This document shows positions 1 to 7,002 of a stretch of 39,632 bases of DNA, piece after piece. The notes below the pieces were generated by a model. It was not told the origin of the DNA. It did no database searches and worked only from the letters and a program-made list of their open reading frames with translations. The position numbers and the translations under genes were made by a program. The stretch spans positions 1-39,632 of the IMG/VR virus record IMGVR_UViG_3300028844_005431; one strand, given 5' to 3'. The DNA comes from a virus. Position 1 is the stretch's first letter; each line of letters starts with the position of its first letter.

Positions 1-2
1 CA

Positions 3-581
3 GCCCAGCCGGCTCTCCGTAATCTGATGGAGACTTTCTCTGCTCATTGTAGATTTATTTTGACCTGTAATTATGTTGAGAAAATAATTGAACCGATACA
101 AAGTAGATGTCAAACTTACAAAATCATCCCACCATCAAAGAAAGATGTTGCTGTTCATGCTAAGTATATCTTAGAAGAAGAGAATATTTCTTTTGATTTG
201 GATGATTTGGCTTTGGTTGTAACTGCTGGTTATCCTGATTTGAGAAAAGTCATCAATGACTTACAGAGACAAGCAATTGATGGTCAATTAAAAATAGATA
301 AAGATGGAATGTTACATAATGAGTTTAAACTTCAGTTCTTAGAGATGATACAAAATGGTGTTGACTTAAGAACTATTCGTAAGTTTGTGGCGGACAGTAA
401 CTTTACAGATTATACAGAACTGTATCGTTTCTTATATGATGAAGTAGAGAATATTTCTGTAGAGAAACTACCAGAGATTATCGTTGATATATCAAATGGT
501 TCATATCAAGATGTGTTGGTCGTAGATAAAGAAATAAACTTTATGGCTACCATCTCTAACATACTTAGGAGACTACAATGA
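3..581 (+). CDS. 44: Sliding-clamp loader large subunit (gp44-like), 5' truncated by window edge
   Basis: AAA+ ATPase that loads the sliding clamp in T4-type replication. The frame is open from base 3, eight codons before the first ATG (27), and those codons (AQPALRNL) continue the conserved clamp-loader stretch, so 27 is not the true start. Visible are the sensor-1 region (FILTCNY), the SRC arginine-finger box (IQSRCQ) and the C-terminal helical collar domain. The Walker A and B motifs lie upstream, outside the window. About 192 residues of an expected ~320 are present. The stop overlaps the next start (ATGA). The gp62-like small subunit follows one gene later, which supports the assignment. 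Confidence 0.9.
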   Translation, partial: AQPALRNLMETFSAHCRFILTCNYVEKIIEPIQSRCQTYKIIPPSKKDVAVHAKYILEEENISFDLDDLALVVTAGYPDLRKVINDLQRQAIDGQLKIDKDGMLHNEFKLQFLEMIQNGVDLRTIRKFVADSNFTDYTELYRFLYDEVENISVEKLPEIIVDISNGSYQDVLVVDKEINFMATISNILRRLQ

Positions 582-817
582 GTACAAAACCAATGAAACC
601 ACTTCCTAAACAGCAAGTTCAAGTTGATCTAAAAGACGCTGATACGATGAAATGTCAGAAGTGTGAGAATAGTATCTTTATACAAGGATATGTAATCAAA
701 AGAATATCCGCTATCGTTTCACCTACTGGTAAAGAGGTTATCGCTCCAATTCAAGTTTTCAATTGTGGAAATTGTGGAGAGATGTTACCACTACAGGAAT
801 TAGATGAACTTATTTAA
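578..817 (+). CDS. Small zinc-ribbon protein between clamp-loader genes
   Basis: A 79-residue protein with two CxxC knuckles (C26/C29 and C63/C66), the layout of a four-cysteine zinc ribbon. The N-terminal 20 residues are polar and probably flexible. It overlaps the gp44-like gene by 4 bases and the gp62-like gene by 14, so translation of the three is probably coupled. In T4 the 44 and 62 genes are adjacent, so this is an extra gene inside the clamp-loader pair. I do not recognise a specific family. A nucleic-acid or protein-binding role in replication or late transcription is a guess from the zinc ribbon and position. Confidence 0.75.
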   Translation: MSTKPMKPLPKQQVQVDLKDADTMKCQKCENSIFIQGYVIKRISAIVSPTGKEVIAPIQVFNCGNCGEMLPLQELDELI

Positions 818-1223
818 ATGGATAGACGAACTATTTACCAAGAAAAGACCTTGGGATAGTTTTTCGGAAGAGGAACAAAAGAAGTTTAGTCCATTTATGG
901 TTAATCGTTATTTAAGTATGAATAATGATTTCTTACCTATTGTTAATCACTTTCAGAGACTAACAATTGAAGTAATGCCTCATTCTGCTGTTTACAAGTT
1001 TTATTGTTCCTTACTTCCAAATAAGAAAACATATCTTAGATATCTTAGTGGTAAGAAAACAAAGGTCAACGAAAAGGTTGTTCCTTTTATTCGAGAATAC
1101 TTCGAGGTTAGTAAGATACAAGCTGGTGAATATTATAACTTAATGACTAATGTTGAGTTAAAATCTTTACTAACAAAGTATGGTAAGACAGAAAAAGAAA
1201 TAAAAAAAATGGGTGTGAAATGA
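804..1223 (+). CDS. 62: Clamp loader small subunit (gp62-like)
   Basis: A 139-residue protein read as the small clamp-loader subunit that partners gp44 to open and load the sliding clamp. Evidence is its place just after gp44, its size, and a sequence style I associate with gp62 of marine T4-like phages: an N-terminal PWDSF...FSPFMVNRYLSM stretch, a central FYCSLLPNKKTY segment, and a C-terminal helix ending LLTKYGKTEKEIKK, similar in character to the end of T4 gp62. T4 gp62 is longer (187 residues). It overlaps both neighbours. It has no catalytic motif, as expected, so the assignment rests on pattern and context. Confidence 0.7.
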   Translation: MNLFKWIDELFTKKRPWDSFSEEEQKKFSPFMVNRYLSMNNDFLPIVNHFQRLTIEVMPHSAVYKFYCSLLPNKKTYLRYLSGKKTKVNEKVVPFIREYFEVSKIQAGEYYNLMTNVELKSLLTKYGKTEKEIKKMGVK

Positions 1224-1564
1224 GTAAATTATGGATGGGACTTGGTATATCTTTAATTGGTCATATAATAGCTTGGTTTCATATGCAAGGTCAGTTTAAA
1301 TATGAGTGGGCAAAAAGTATTTGGTGGGTTATTATAGGTGGCATTCCAATTAGTCTATGTTTTTATTATGGAACTCGGTGGTACTATGAATATTTTAATA
1401 ACTACTGGTATGTTAGACCTATAGGATTTGGTATGGGGACATTGGTTTTTGCTATATTAACTTTTACATTATTAAACGAAACGCCAGACACAAGGACAAT
1501 TATTTCCTTGTTTTTATCAATTATTATTATTATATTACAACTGTCACATTTAATCATAAAGTAG
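1220..1564 (+). CDS. Four-helix integral membrane protein, unknown function
   Basis: A 114-residue hydrophobic protein with four likely membrane helices at about residues 3-21, 33-51, 66-85 and 92-112. It is rich in Trp, Tyr and Ile. The first helix could be read as an uncleaved signal. Aromatic residues cluster in the loop between helices 2 and 3 (WYYEYFNNYWY). There is no recognisable enzyme motif. It overlaps the gp62-like gene by 4 bases and lies 8 bases before the Nmad1 gene. Size and topology resemble small host-membrane proteins of phages (superinfection exclusion or membrane stress are possible), but no function can be assigned. Confidence 0.75.
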   Translation: MSKLWMGLGISLIGHIIAWFHMQGQFKYEWAKSIWWVIIGGIPISLCFYYGTRWYYEYFNNYWYVRPIGFGMGTLVFAILTFTLLNETPDTRTIISLFLSIIIIILQLSHLIIK

Positions 1565-1572
1565 AGGTTATA

Positions 1573-1953
1573 ATGAACATAAAGGAAAGACAAATTGGCA
1601 TATCTAGTGACATTCATCCAATTGTAGAACAAATGGAAAAAGAATGGCCTGAAATGACAAAAGAGTTCAGAAGATTACAAAAAGAACAATATGAACTATT
1701 TCTTAAAAAACAGCATGATTATGGTCCTGGTAATATTTCTGTAGGAACGCAATTACAGACCGAAGAAGAAGTACATCTATCACTTACTGGTTTATGGTTT
1801 CGTATGAATGATAAGATACAGAGACTTAAAACTTTACTAATGAGTGGTAGGGATAATGCAGTTCAAGGTGAGCCGATGGAAGATGCTTATTTAGATGTAT
1901 CTAATTATGGTATAATGGCAACAATTGTTAAAAACGGTAAATGGGGTAAATAA
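1573..1953 (+). CDS. Nmad1/DUF1599-family protein (nucleotide modification associated domain 1)
   Basis: A 126-residue all-helical protein matching the DUF1599/Nmad1 pattern: KQHDYGPGNIS (about 46-56), RMNDKIQRLKTL (77-88) and GEPMEDAYLDVSNYGIM (99-115). The family occurs in phages and was named for its association with nucleotide or DNA modification genes. The conserved acidic residues in the last motif suggest a metal site, as in all-alpha NTP pyrophosphohydrolases. The biochemical reaction is not established to my knowledge. The stop codon overlaps the start of a tiny frame at 1953. It may act on a modified nucleotide pool, though no thymidylate or dCMP hydroxymethylase is visible in this window. 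Confidence 0.75.
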   Translation: MNIKERQIGISSDIHPIVEQMEKEWPEMTKEFRRLQKEQYELFLKKQHDYGPGNISVGTQLQTEEEVHLSLTGLWFRMNDKIQRLKTLLMSGRDNAVQGEPMEDAYLDVSNYGIMATIVKNGKWGK

Positions 1954-2015
1954 TGGAAAGACATTGGGGAGTAAAAAAGAAGACATCCACCAAGAAAAGC
2001 TGGTGGAGAGGTTAA
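1953..2015 (+). CDS. Possible 20-residue basic miniprotein
   Basis: A short frame, MERHWGVKKKTSTKKSWWRG, that overlaps the upstream stop (TAATG at 1951-1955) and whose own stop overlaps an ATG at 2015. The TGGGG at 1942-1946 is a weak ribosome-binding sequence before it. The tight overlaps on both sides match the style of real genes here, but 20 residues is too short to be sure. It could instead be only a leader that couples translation to the ClpP-like gene. Confidence 0.35.
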   Translation: MERHWGVKKKTSTKKSWWRG

Positions 2016-2100
2016 TGAAAAACACATATCAGTACAAGATAATAAGATTTATTTTTACTCTGGTGTCAACAGAAATGCTTGTTGTGAGTTAAATAAAAAG

Positions 2101-2553
2101 ATGGGTGAGTTAGAAGCAAAAGCTCTAACGTTATCATATAATCTTGATATGGAAGCACCACCTGTTAAATTGTTTATAAACTCTGGTGGTGGTAATATAG
2201 TAAGTGGTATTGCTTCTATGGATACGATACTAAGGAGTAAAGTTCCTGTTCATACTTATGTGGATGGATTCTCTGCTAGTGCTGCTACTTTTCTTTCAGT
2301 AGTTGGAACAAAAAGATATATGAGTAGAAACTCTTATATGTTAGTTCATCAATTATCTTCAACATTTTGGGGAACATACTCTAACTTTGAAGATGAGAAA
2401 CAGAACTTAGATTTAATGATGAAGAGTATCAAGAACATCTATAAAGAATACACTAAGATTCCTATGAAGAAACTTAACGAGATTTTAAAACATGATTTAT
2501 TTTGGGATGCTAATACTTGTTTAGAGTACGGAATGATTGACGAGATTATTTAA
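2101..2553 (+). CDS. ClpP-like serine protease, apparent frameshift near true start
   Basis: S14-family (ClpP/crotonase fold) protease. From the ATG at 2101, the 150 residues contain the substrate-groove segment INSGGG (26-31), nucleophile S60 in GFSASAA, H83 in LVHQ and D132 in KHDLFWDA, aligning with the Ser-His-Asp triad of ClpP; the end EYGMIDEII is also typical. Homology continues upstream of 2101 in the same frame (KIYFYSGVNRN...), but that stretch has no ATG, GTG or TTG. An ATG at 2015 with a GGAGAGG (2005-2011) lies one base out of frame; one extra A in the A-run 2018-2022 would give an intact protein of about 179 residues. Role in phage unknown; particle maturation or host-protein degradation are possible. 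Confidence 0.85.
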   Translation: MGELEAKALTLSYNLDMEAPPVKLFINSGGGNIVSGIASMDTILRSKVPVHTYVDGFSASAATFLSVVGTKRYMSRNSYMLVHQLSSTFWGTYSNFEDEKQNLDLMMKSIKNIYKEYTKIPMKKLNEILKHDLFWDANTCLEYGMIDEII

Positions 2554-3416
2554 TGGCACATATATCACATAGTCAGTTTACCACTTATAGTGATTGTAAC
2601 CTTAAATGGAAACTTCGTTATATAGATAAGTTAGGAACTTTCGTTGGTAACATACATACTCTTTTTGGAACAGCAATGCACACCGTAATACAAGAATATC
2701 TATCGGTAATGTACAACAAATCTATTGTTGCTGCTGATAAACTTAATATGGAGTCTCGATTAAAAGAAGAGATGGTTACTGAGTTTACTAAGATAAAAGA
2801 GAGTAACGGAGTCTTACCGTGTACACAAGATGAGATGACAGAGTTCTATCAAGATGGTATCGCTATAATACAACATTTCAGAAAGTATCGTAACAAGTAC
2901 TTTATGAAACAAAATTGGGAATTAGTTGGTATAGAAGTTCCAATTCTTAAAGATGTCCAAGAGGGTGTAGAGATGATGGGATATTTGGATGTTGTAATAA
3001 GAAATAAGATATCTGGTAAGATAGTAATCATTGACCTTAAAACTGCTACTCGTGGTTGGACAGATTTTCAGAAGAAAGACTTTAACAAGAAATCTCAGTT
3101 ATTGATTTACAAGAAGTTTTATTCTGAACTATTCGATGTTCCATTAGATAAGATTGATGTGATGTTTCTTATATTAAAAAGAAAGATAGCAAAGAACTCT
3201 GATTTTCTTATAACTAGATTACAGAAGTTTGAACCAGCAAACGGAGTTCCAAGTATCAACAAGGTTATGACTAAGTTAGAGGAGTTTAGAGAGGGTGTTT
3301 TTGATGATGAGGGAAACTATTTGTTAGAAAGAAATTATGTAGCTAAACCTGGTAAAGCATGTAAATTTTGTGAATTTTATAATACGGAGCATTGTGAATG
3401 GGGCAAAATCCTATAA
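2553..3416 (+). CDS. PD-(D/E)XK nuclease with Fe-S cluster cysteines (Cas4/RecB-like)
   Basis: A 287-residue exonuclease-type protein. The nuclease core is D146 (GYLDVV) followed by D161-L-K163 (IIDLKTAT), the PD-(D/E)XK signature. C15 near the N-terminus plus C270, C273 and C281 at the C-terminus match the four-cysteine arrangement that holds a 4Fe-4S cluster in Cas4 and AddB-type nucleases. The N-terminal HSQFTTYSDCNLKWKLRY is also typical of this group. It would process single-stranded or broken DNA ends in phage replication or recombination. There are no cas1 or cas2 genes nearby, so a CRISPR role is not suggested. It starts on the stop of the ClpP-like gene and overlaps the SLOG gene by 19 bases. 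Confidence 0.85.
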   Translation: MAHISHSQFTTYSDCNLKWKLRYIDKLGTFVGNIHTLFGTAMHTVIQEYLSVMYNKSIVAADKLNMESRLKEEMVTEFTKIKESNGVLPCTQDEMTEFYQDGIAIIQHFRKYRNKYFMKQNWELVGIEVPILKDVQEGVEMMGYLDVVIRNKISGKIVIIDLKTATRGWTDFQKKDFNKKSQLLIYKKFYSELFDVPLDKIDVMFLILKRKIAKNSDFLITRLQKFEPANGVPSINKVMTKLEEFREGVFDDEGNYLLERNYVAKPGKACKFCEFYNTEHCEWGKIL

Positions 3417-3814
3417 GGGTGGGAATAGTAGGTAGTCGTAAATACGAAAACCGACAGAAAATAAAACAGTTTATCTTCAAATTAAAGACCGATAAAGGTG
3501 CCGACACTATCATCGTGAGTGGGGGATGTAAAACAGGTGCTGATAATTACGCTAAAAAATATGCTCTTGAACTAGGATTACAATATCAAGAGTTCCCACC
3601 CTTTCATGAGAATTGGAATATCTATTGTCCTAAGAATAAAGGAGATTATGGAAAACCATATAACGTTAAAAACTATTATGCTAGAAATAAAATAATAGCT
3701 GCTTACTCTGATTATATAGTTGCTTTTATACCAAGAGGGATAGATTCAAAGGGTTCTATGTCAACCATAAATTACGCTAAGAAATTTGGAAAAAAATACC
3801 TTGTTATTATTTAA
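3398..3814 (+). CDS. SLOG-domain protein (DUF2493/YspA type)
   Basis: A 138-residue Rossmann-like protein of the SLOG superfamily, related to the TIR-SLOG/DprA and LOG nucleotide-binding proteins. The pattern is RVGIVGSRKY at the start, SGGCKTGADNYAKKYA (about 41-56) as the nucleotide-binding loop, and a C-terminal SKGSMSTINYAKKFGKK helix. DUF2493 members are common in phages; the ligand is thought to be a nucleotide or nucleotide derivative, but the function is not settled. The reading frame overlaps the end of the nuclease gene by 19 bases. It is the last gene before an intergenic spacer, so it probably closes the upstream transcription unit. Confidence 0.8.
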   Translation: MGQNPIRVGIVGSRKYENRQKIKQFIFKLKTDKGADTIIVSGGCKTGADNYAKKYALELGLQYQEFPPFHENWNIYCPKNKGDYGKPYNVKNYYARNKIIAAYSDYIVAFIPRGIDSKGSMSTINYAKKFGKKYLVII

Positions 3815-3834
3815 TACATATATTTATATATACT
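3801..3834 (+). promoter_or_regulatory. Possible promoter in AT-rich spacer before the glycan locus
   Basis: The 42-base spacer 3815-3856 is one of the few non-coding gaps in the window. TTGTTA at 3801-3806 is followed after 18 bases by TATATA (3825-3830), and TATACT sits at 3829-3834. Any of these could form a sigma-70-like promoter. No T4 late motif (TATAAATA) is present. It would drive the gapless run beginning at 3857. Confidence 0.35.
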
Positions 3835-3856
3835 AGTTACATACAAGGAATAGGTT

Positions 3857-4060
3857 ATGAAAAAAGATACTTTAACAAAGTTGACCTCCGTAAAAATAAT
3901 TAAATCGTTATACGAACAATTTAAGTTTAAGACTGTCAACTCATCAATGAATTTACAAAAATTAGTCAATCGTTCTATTGATCAATACATACATGATAAT
4001 GCTATACAAGAACAAATAGAAACGTATGACAATCTTCATATAAGTGGGAGTCAATTTTAA
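3857..4060 (+). CDS. Small ribbon-helix-helix-like protein
   Basis: A 67-residue protein whose first 50 residues (KLTSVKIIKSLYEQFKF, then a turn, then LQKLVNRSIDQYI) follow the strand-helix-helix pattern of ribbon-helix-helix DNA-binding proteins: a short basic strand, an amphipathic helix, and a second helix starting at a leucine/serine cap. Proteins of this kind seem to be common in marine T4-like phages. AGGA at 3845-3848 is a suitable ribosome-binding site. It is the first gene after the spacer, so it could regulate the glycan run, although this is only positional evidence. It overlaps the next gene by one base (TAATG). Confidence 0.65.
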   Translation: MKKDTLTKLTSVKIIKSLYEQFKFKTVNSSMNLQKLVNRSIDQYIHDNAIQEQIETYDNLHISGSQF

Positions 4061-4296
4061 TGAGAAGTGATATATTAAAAGCTAGTAGATTACACTTTAA
4101 AGCACATATTGAAAAACACAGAGTAAATATAGAGATTTTATTAGAAAATGGTGTGGGTGTCGCAGAACATCCTGATATTATGGAAACGATAGAAAAAGAG
4201 TTAGAGATTATCGCTGAGTATCATGATAAAGTAGAGATGCTTGATTTGTATTTCGGTGAAACGATAGTAAATGCTGGGGGAGTCATTCATGGTTAA
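4060..4296 (+). CDS. Conserved small helical phage protein, unknown function
   Basis: A 78-residue, mostly helical, acidic protein. The stretch HFKAHIEKHRVNIEILLENGVGVAEHPDIMETIEKELEIIAEYHDKVEML looks like two long amphipathic helices joined by a short turn at about residues 29-36. I see no catalytic motif and cannot name a domain. It follows the ribbon-helix-helix-like gene with a TAATG junction, and its last 8 bases overlap the first glycosyltransferase. The two small genes may form a phage core pair that happens to sit before the glycan genes. Confidence 0.7.
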   Translation: MRSDILKASRLHFKAHIEKHRVNIEILLENGVGVAEHPDIMETIEKELEIIAEYHDKVEMLDLYFGETIVNAGGVIHG

Positions 4297-5650
4297 GAAA
4301 AAAATATTATTAATGTCCGATGATTTACGAATGCATAGTGGAGTAGCTACTGTATCTAAAGATATTGTATTTGAAACATTACATGAATATGATTGGGTTC
4401 AGATTGGTGGTGCTATAAGTCATCCTGAAAAGGGTAAGATTGTCGATATGTCTAAAGGTCTTGAAAAAGATTTTGGTATAAAAGATGGCTATCTTAGAAT
4501 ATATCCAGTTGATGGTTATGGTAATGAAGATTTACTAAGAGAAGTTATTGAAATGGAAAAACCAGATGCTATTCTTCATTATACAGATCCACGTTTTTGG
4601 ATTTGGTTTTATAATATGGAAGCAGAAATTCGTAGAGACATTCCCATTTTTTATTATAACATATGGGATGATTTACCAGATCCACAATATAATACAAACT
4701 ATTATAAGAGTTCTGATTTGCTGATGGGTATATCAAAACAAACTTATGGAATCAATAAAAGATTATTACCTGATTATGAAGATTGGCAAATAACTTATGT
4801 ACCACATGGCATATCACCAAAGAGATTTTCTAAGGTAGAAGATGATAACACTTCTTTATTAGATTTTGATGCTAAACATGGTATAGAAGATAAGAAATTT
4901 AAAATACTTTATAGTAATAGAAACATCAGAAGAAAACAACCTGGTGATATTCTACTGGCTTATAAATATTTTATGGATGAGTTAACTCCTGAACAGAGAA
5001 AAGAATGTGTTTTAATTTATCATTGTCAACCAGTTGATGACAATGGTACGGATTTACCTAGAGTTCATAGACATCTGTGTCCTGATTATGATGTTAAATT
5101 TACATACGATACAGATGGAAGACCTTTTGATGATAAAGAGATGAATCTATTATTTAACTCTGCTGATGTTTATATTAACCTTGCTAGTAACGAAGGTTTT
5201 GGATTAGGTAGTGCAGAAGCACTTACTGTTGGAACACCAATAATTGTAAATGTTACTGGTGGATTACAAGACCAATGTGGGTTCAAGAAAGATGGTGAGT
5301 TCTTAACACCTGATGATTATGTTGAGTTGGGTTCTAATCATGAAGCAACTTATACTGAACATGGTGAATGGGTATTTCCTGTTTATCCATCCAATAGGTC
5401 TTTACAAGGTTCACCTATGACACCTTATATCTTTGATGATAGATGTAAACCTGAAGACGCTTCCATTCAGTTAAGAAAAATATACGACTTGAGTAGAGAA
5501 GAGAGAAAGAGACTCGGTTCGTTAGGAACAGAGTTCTGTAAAGAAAATCAAATGACATCAAAAGCAATGGGACAAAACTTTATTGATTCTATGAATGGTG
5601 CTTTTGATAATTGGAAACCACAACCTAAATATCATATGGAGGAAGTATGA
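4289..5650 (+). CDS. Glycosyltransferase, GT4-like (GT-B fold)
   Basis: A 453-residue retaining-type glycosyltransferase. The start at 4289 follows GGGGGAG (4275-4281); a longer frame from 4271 would begin before this site. The N-terminal domain opens with a beta strand and glycine-rich loop (ILLMSDDLRMHSGVATVSKDI), and the C-terminal donor domain carries the E-x7-E motif (E302 in SNEGFGLGSAE, E310) that contacts the nucleotide-sugar. KILYSNRNIRRKQP is the usual start of the C-terminal domain. Donor and acceptor are unknown. It overlaps the next glycosyltransferase by 4 bases; both E-x7-E motifs fall at the same residue numbers, suggesting an old duplication. Confidence 0.85.
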   Translation: MVKKKILLMSDDLRMHSGVATVSKDIVFETLHEYDWVQIGGAISHPEKGKIVDMSKGLEKDFGIKDGYLRIYPVDGYGNEDLLREVIEMEKPDAILHYTDPRFWIWFYNMEAEIRRDIPIFYYNIWDDLPDPQYNTNYYKSSDLLMGISKQTYGINKRLLPDYEDWQITYVPHGISPKRFSKVEDDNTSLLDFDAKHGIEDKKFKILYSNRNIRRKQPGDILLAYKYFMDELTPEQRKECVLIYHCQPVDDNGTDLPRVHRHLCPDYDVKFTYDTDGRPFDDKEMNLLFNSADVYINLASNEGFGLGSAEALTVGTPIIVNVTGGLQDQCGFKKDGEFLTPDDYVELGSNHEATYTEHGEWVFPVYPSNRSLQGSPMTPYIFDDRCKPEDASIQLRKIYDLSREERKRLGSLGTEFCKENQMTSKAMGQNFIDSMNGAFDNWKPQPKYHMEEV

Positions 5651-7002
5651 AACATAATGTGTTAATGATTGCACCTTTTAATACCCGTAGTGGTTACGGT
5701 GACCATGCTCGCTCAATATATTATTCTATTATGGATAGAGATGATTTGGATATTAAGTGTCTTGATGTTAAGTGGGGAAATACACCAAGAAACCATCTTA
5801 GACCAGAAGTTCCAAGGCATAAGAAATTATTAAATACCTTTATACGACAAGATCAAATACAAGGTCAGCCTGATATTCTCATTGATATTAGAATACCTAA
5901 TGAATTTGCTACTGGTGCGAAGATAAATATCGGTATAACTGCTGGTGTAGAAACGGATGTTGTTTCACCCGCATTTTTAGAAGGTATGAATCGTATGAAT
6001 TTCAATATAGTTCCATCTAAATTTACAGCAGATACATTTAATCGTTGTGTTTTTGATAAAATGCAAGATGCTCCTAATGGGGAAAAACAAAAAGTTGGCG
6101 ATATAAGAAATGAAAAACCAATATCAGTCTTATTTGAAGGTGTAGATACAGATGTATATTTTCCAAGAGATAAAAACCAACTAGATAAGGGTTTAACTAA
6201 AGAATTAAATGAACTTATCAAAGAAGACTTTGCTTATCTTCATGTGGGACAATGGGGTAATCAAGGATTTGGAGAGGACAGGAAAAATATAGGAGTTTTG
6301 ATAAAGTCTTTTCTAAAATCATTTTCTAATATCCCCAATTCACCAGCACTTGTTCTTAAAACTAATGGAGCTAATTTTAGTCTTCTTGATAGAGAAAATA
6401 TAAAGAAAAGAATACAATCGGTAAAAGATATGTTTGAGGGCGTAGACTTACCTAATATTTATTTAATACATGGTGACTTTACTATTGAAGAAATGTCAAC
6501 ACTTTATAACCATCCAAAGATTAGTGCTTTCATTACTTGTACACATGGTGAAGGTTTTGGACGACCAATGTTAGAAGCTAGTTGTTGTGATTTACCTGTA
6601 ATTGCTAGTAAGTGGAGTGGTCATCTTGACTTTCTTACAGATTCAGAATCTATGCTAATTGATGGGTTTATAAAACCAGTTCCGAAATCAGTTCTTTGGG
6701 AAAATATCATAGTAGAACCATCAAAGTGGTTTGATGTAAATGAAGCTGATGTAGTTAGAAAGATTAGAACTTTTCATAAGAAAAGAAAACTAATACAAAA
6801 GAAAGCCGTTCGTTTAGGTAAGAAAAACAGAAGGAAGTTTTCGCTGAAAGCTATGGCAACAGAGTTTAATAATATTATTGATGCTGTTTTAAAAGAAATA
6901 CCACAACCAGTTAGTTTAAAACTACCTAAACTTAAAAAAGTTGATAGCGATAGTAAACAACCATCAAAGATAAAATTACCTAAACTTAAAAAAGTTACAT
7001 AA
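5647..7002 (+). CDS. Glycosyltransferase, GT4-like, with lysine-rich repeated tail
   Basis: A 451-residue GT-B glycosyltransferase. The N-terminus (MIAPFNTRSGYGDHARSI) gives the donor/acceptor cleft loop, and HGEGFGRPMLEAS supplies E302 and E310 of the E-x7-E motif. FEGVDTDVYFP marks the domain junction. The last ~30 residues are unlike the family: KLPKLKKV occurs twice (about 425-432 and 443-450), joined by a polar linker, giving a strongly basic tail that could bind a membrane or nucleic acid. It is paired with the preceding glycosyltransferase by an ATGA overlap. The sugar and acceptor are not deducible. Confidence 0.85.
   Translation: MKHNVLMIAPFNTRSGYGDHARSIYYSIMDRDDLDIKCLDVKWGNTPRNHLRPEVPRHKKLLNTFIRQDQIQGQPDILIDIRIPNEFATGAKINIGITAGVETDVVSPAFLEGMNRMNFNIVPSKFTADTFNRCVFDKMQDAPNGEKQKVGDIRNEKPISVLFEGVDTDVYFPRDKNQLDKGLTKELNELIKEDFAYLHVGQWGNQGFGEDRKNIGVLIKSFLKSFSNIPNSPALVLKTNGANFSLLDRENIKKRIQSVKDMFEGVDLPNIYLIHGDFTIEEMSTLYNHPKISAFITCTHGEGFGRPMLEASCCDLPVIASKWSGHLDFLTDSESMLIDGFIKPVPKSVLWENIIVEPSKWFDVNEADVVRKIRTFHKKRKLIQKKAVRLGKKNRRKFSLKAMATEFNNIIDAVLKEIPQPVSLKLPKLKKVDSDSKQPSKIKLPKLKKVT
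6919..6996 (+). repeat. Two 24-base direct repeats encoding KLPKLKKV
   Basis: Bases 6919-6942 and 6973-6996 differ at only one position and both encode KLPKLKKV in frame at the end of the glycosyltransferase at 5647. They are 54 bases apart start to start. The near-identity at DNA level suggests a recent local duplication. Confidence 0.8.

Noticed and set aside
1973-1979. A AAA AAG heptamer, a classic -1 slippery sequence, in the miniprotein before the ClpP-like gene
   Set aside because: A -1 slip there enters the frame that stops at 2090-2092, not the ClpP-like frame; a +1 shift would be needed. No obvious stimulatory structure was seen.
2553-3416. CRISPR association of the Cas4-like nuclease
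   Set aside because: No cas1, cas2 or repeat-spacer array was found in the window.
4961-4968. TATAAATA matching the T4 late-promoter core
   Set aside because: Lies well inside the first glycosyltransferase; such AT-rich 8-mers are expected by chance here and no gene start follows.
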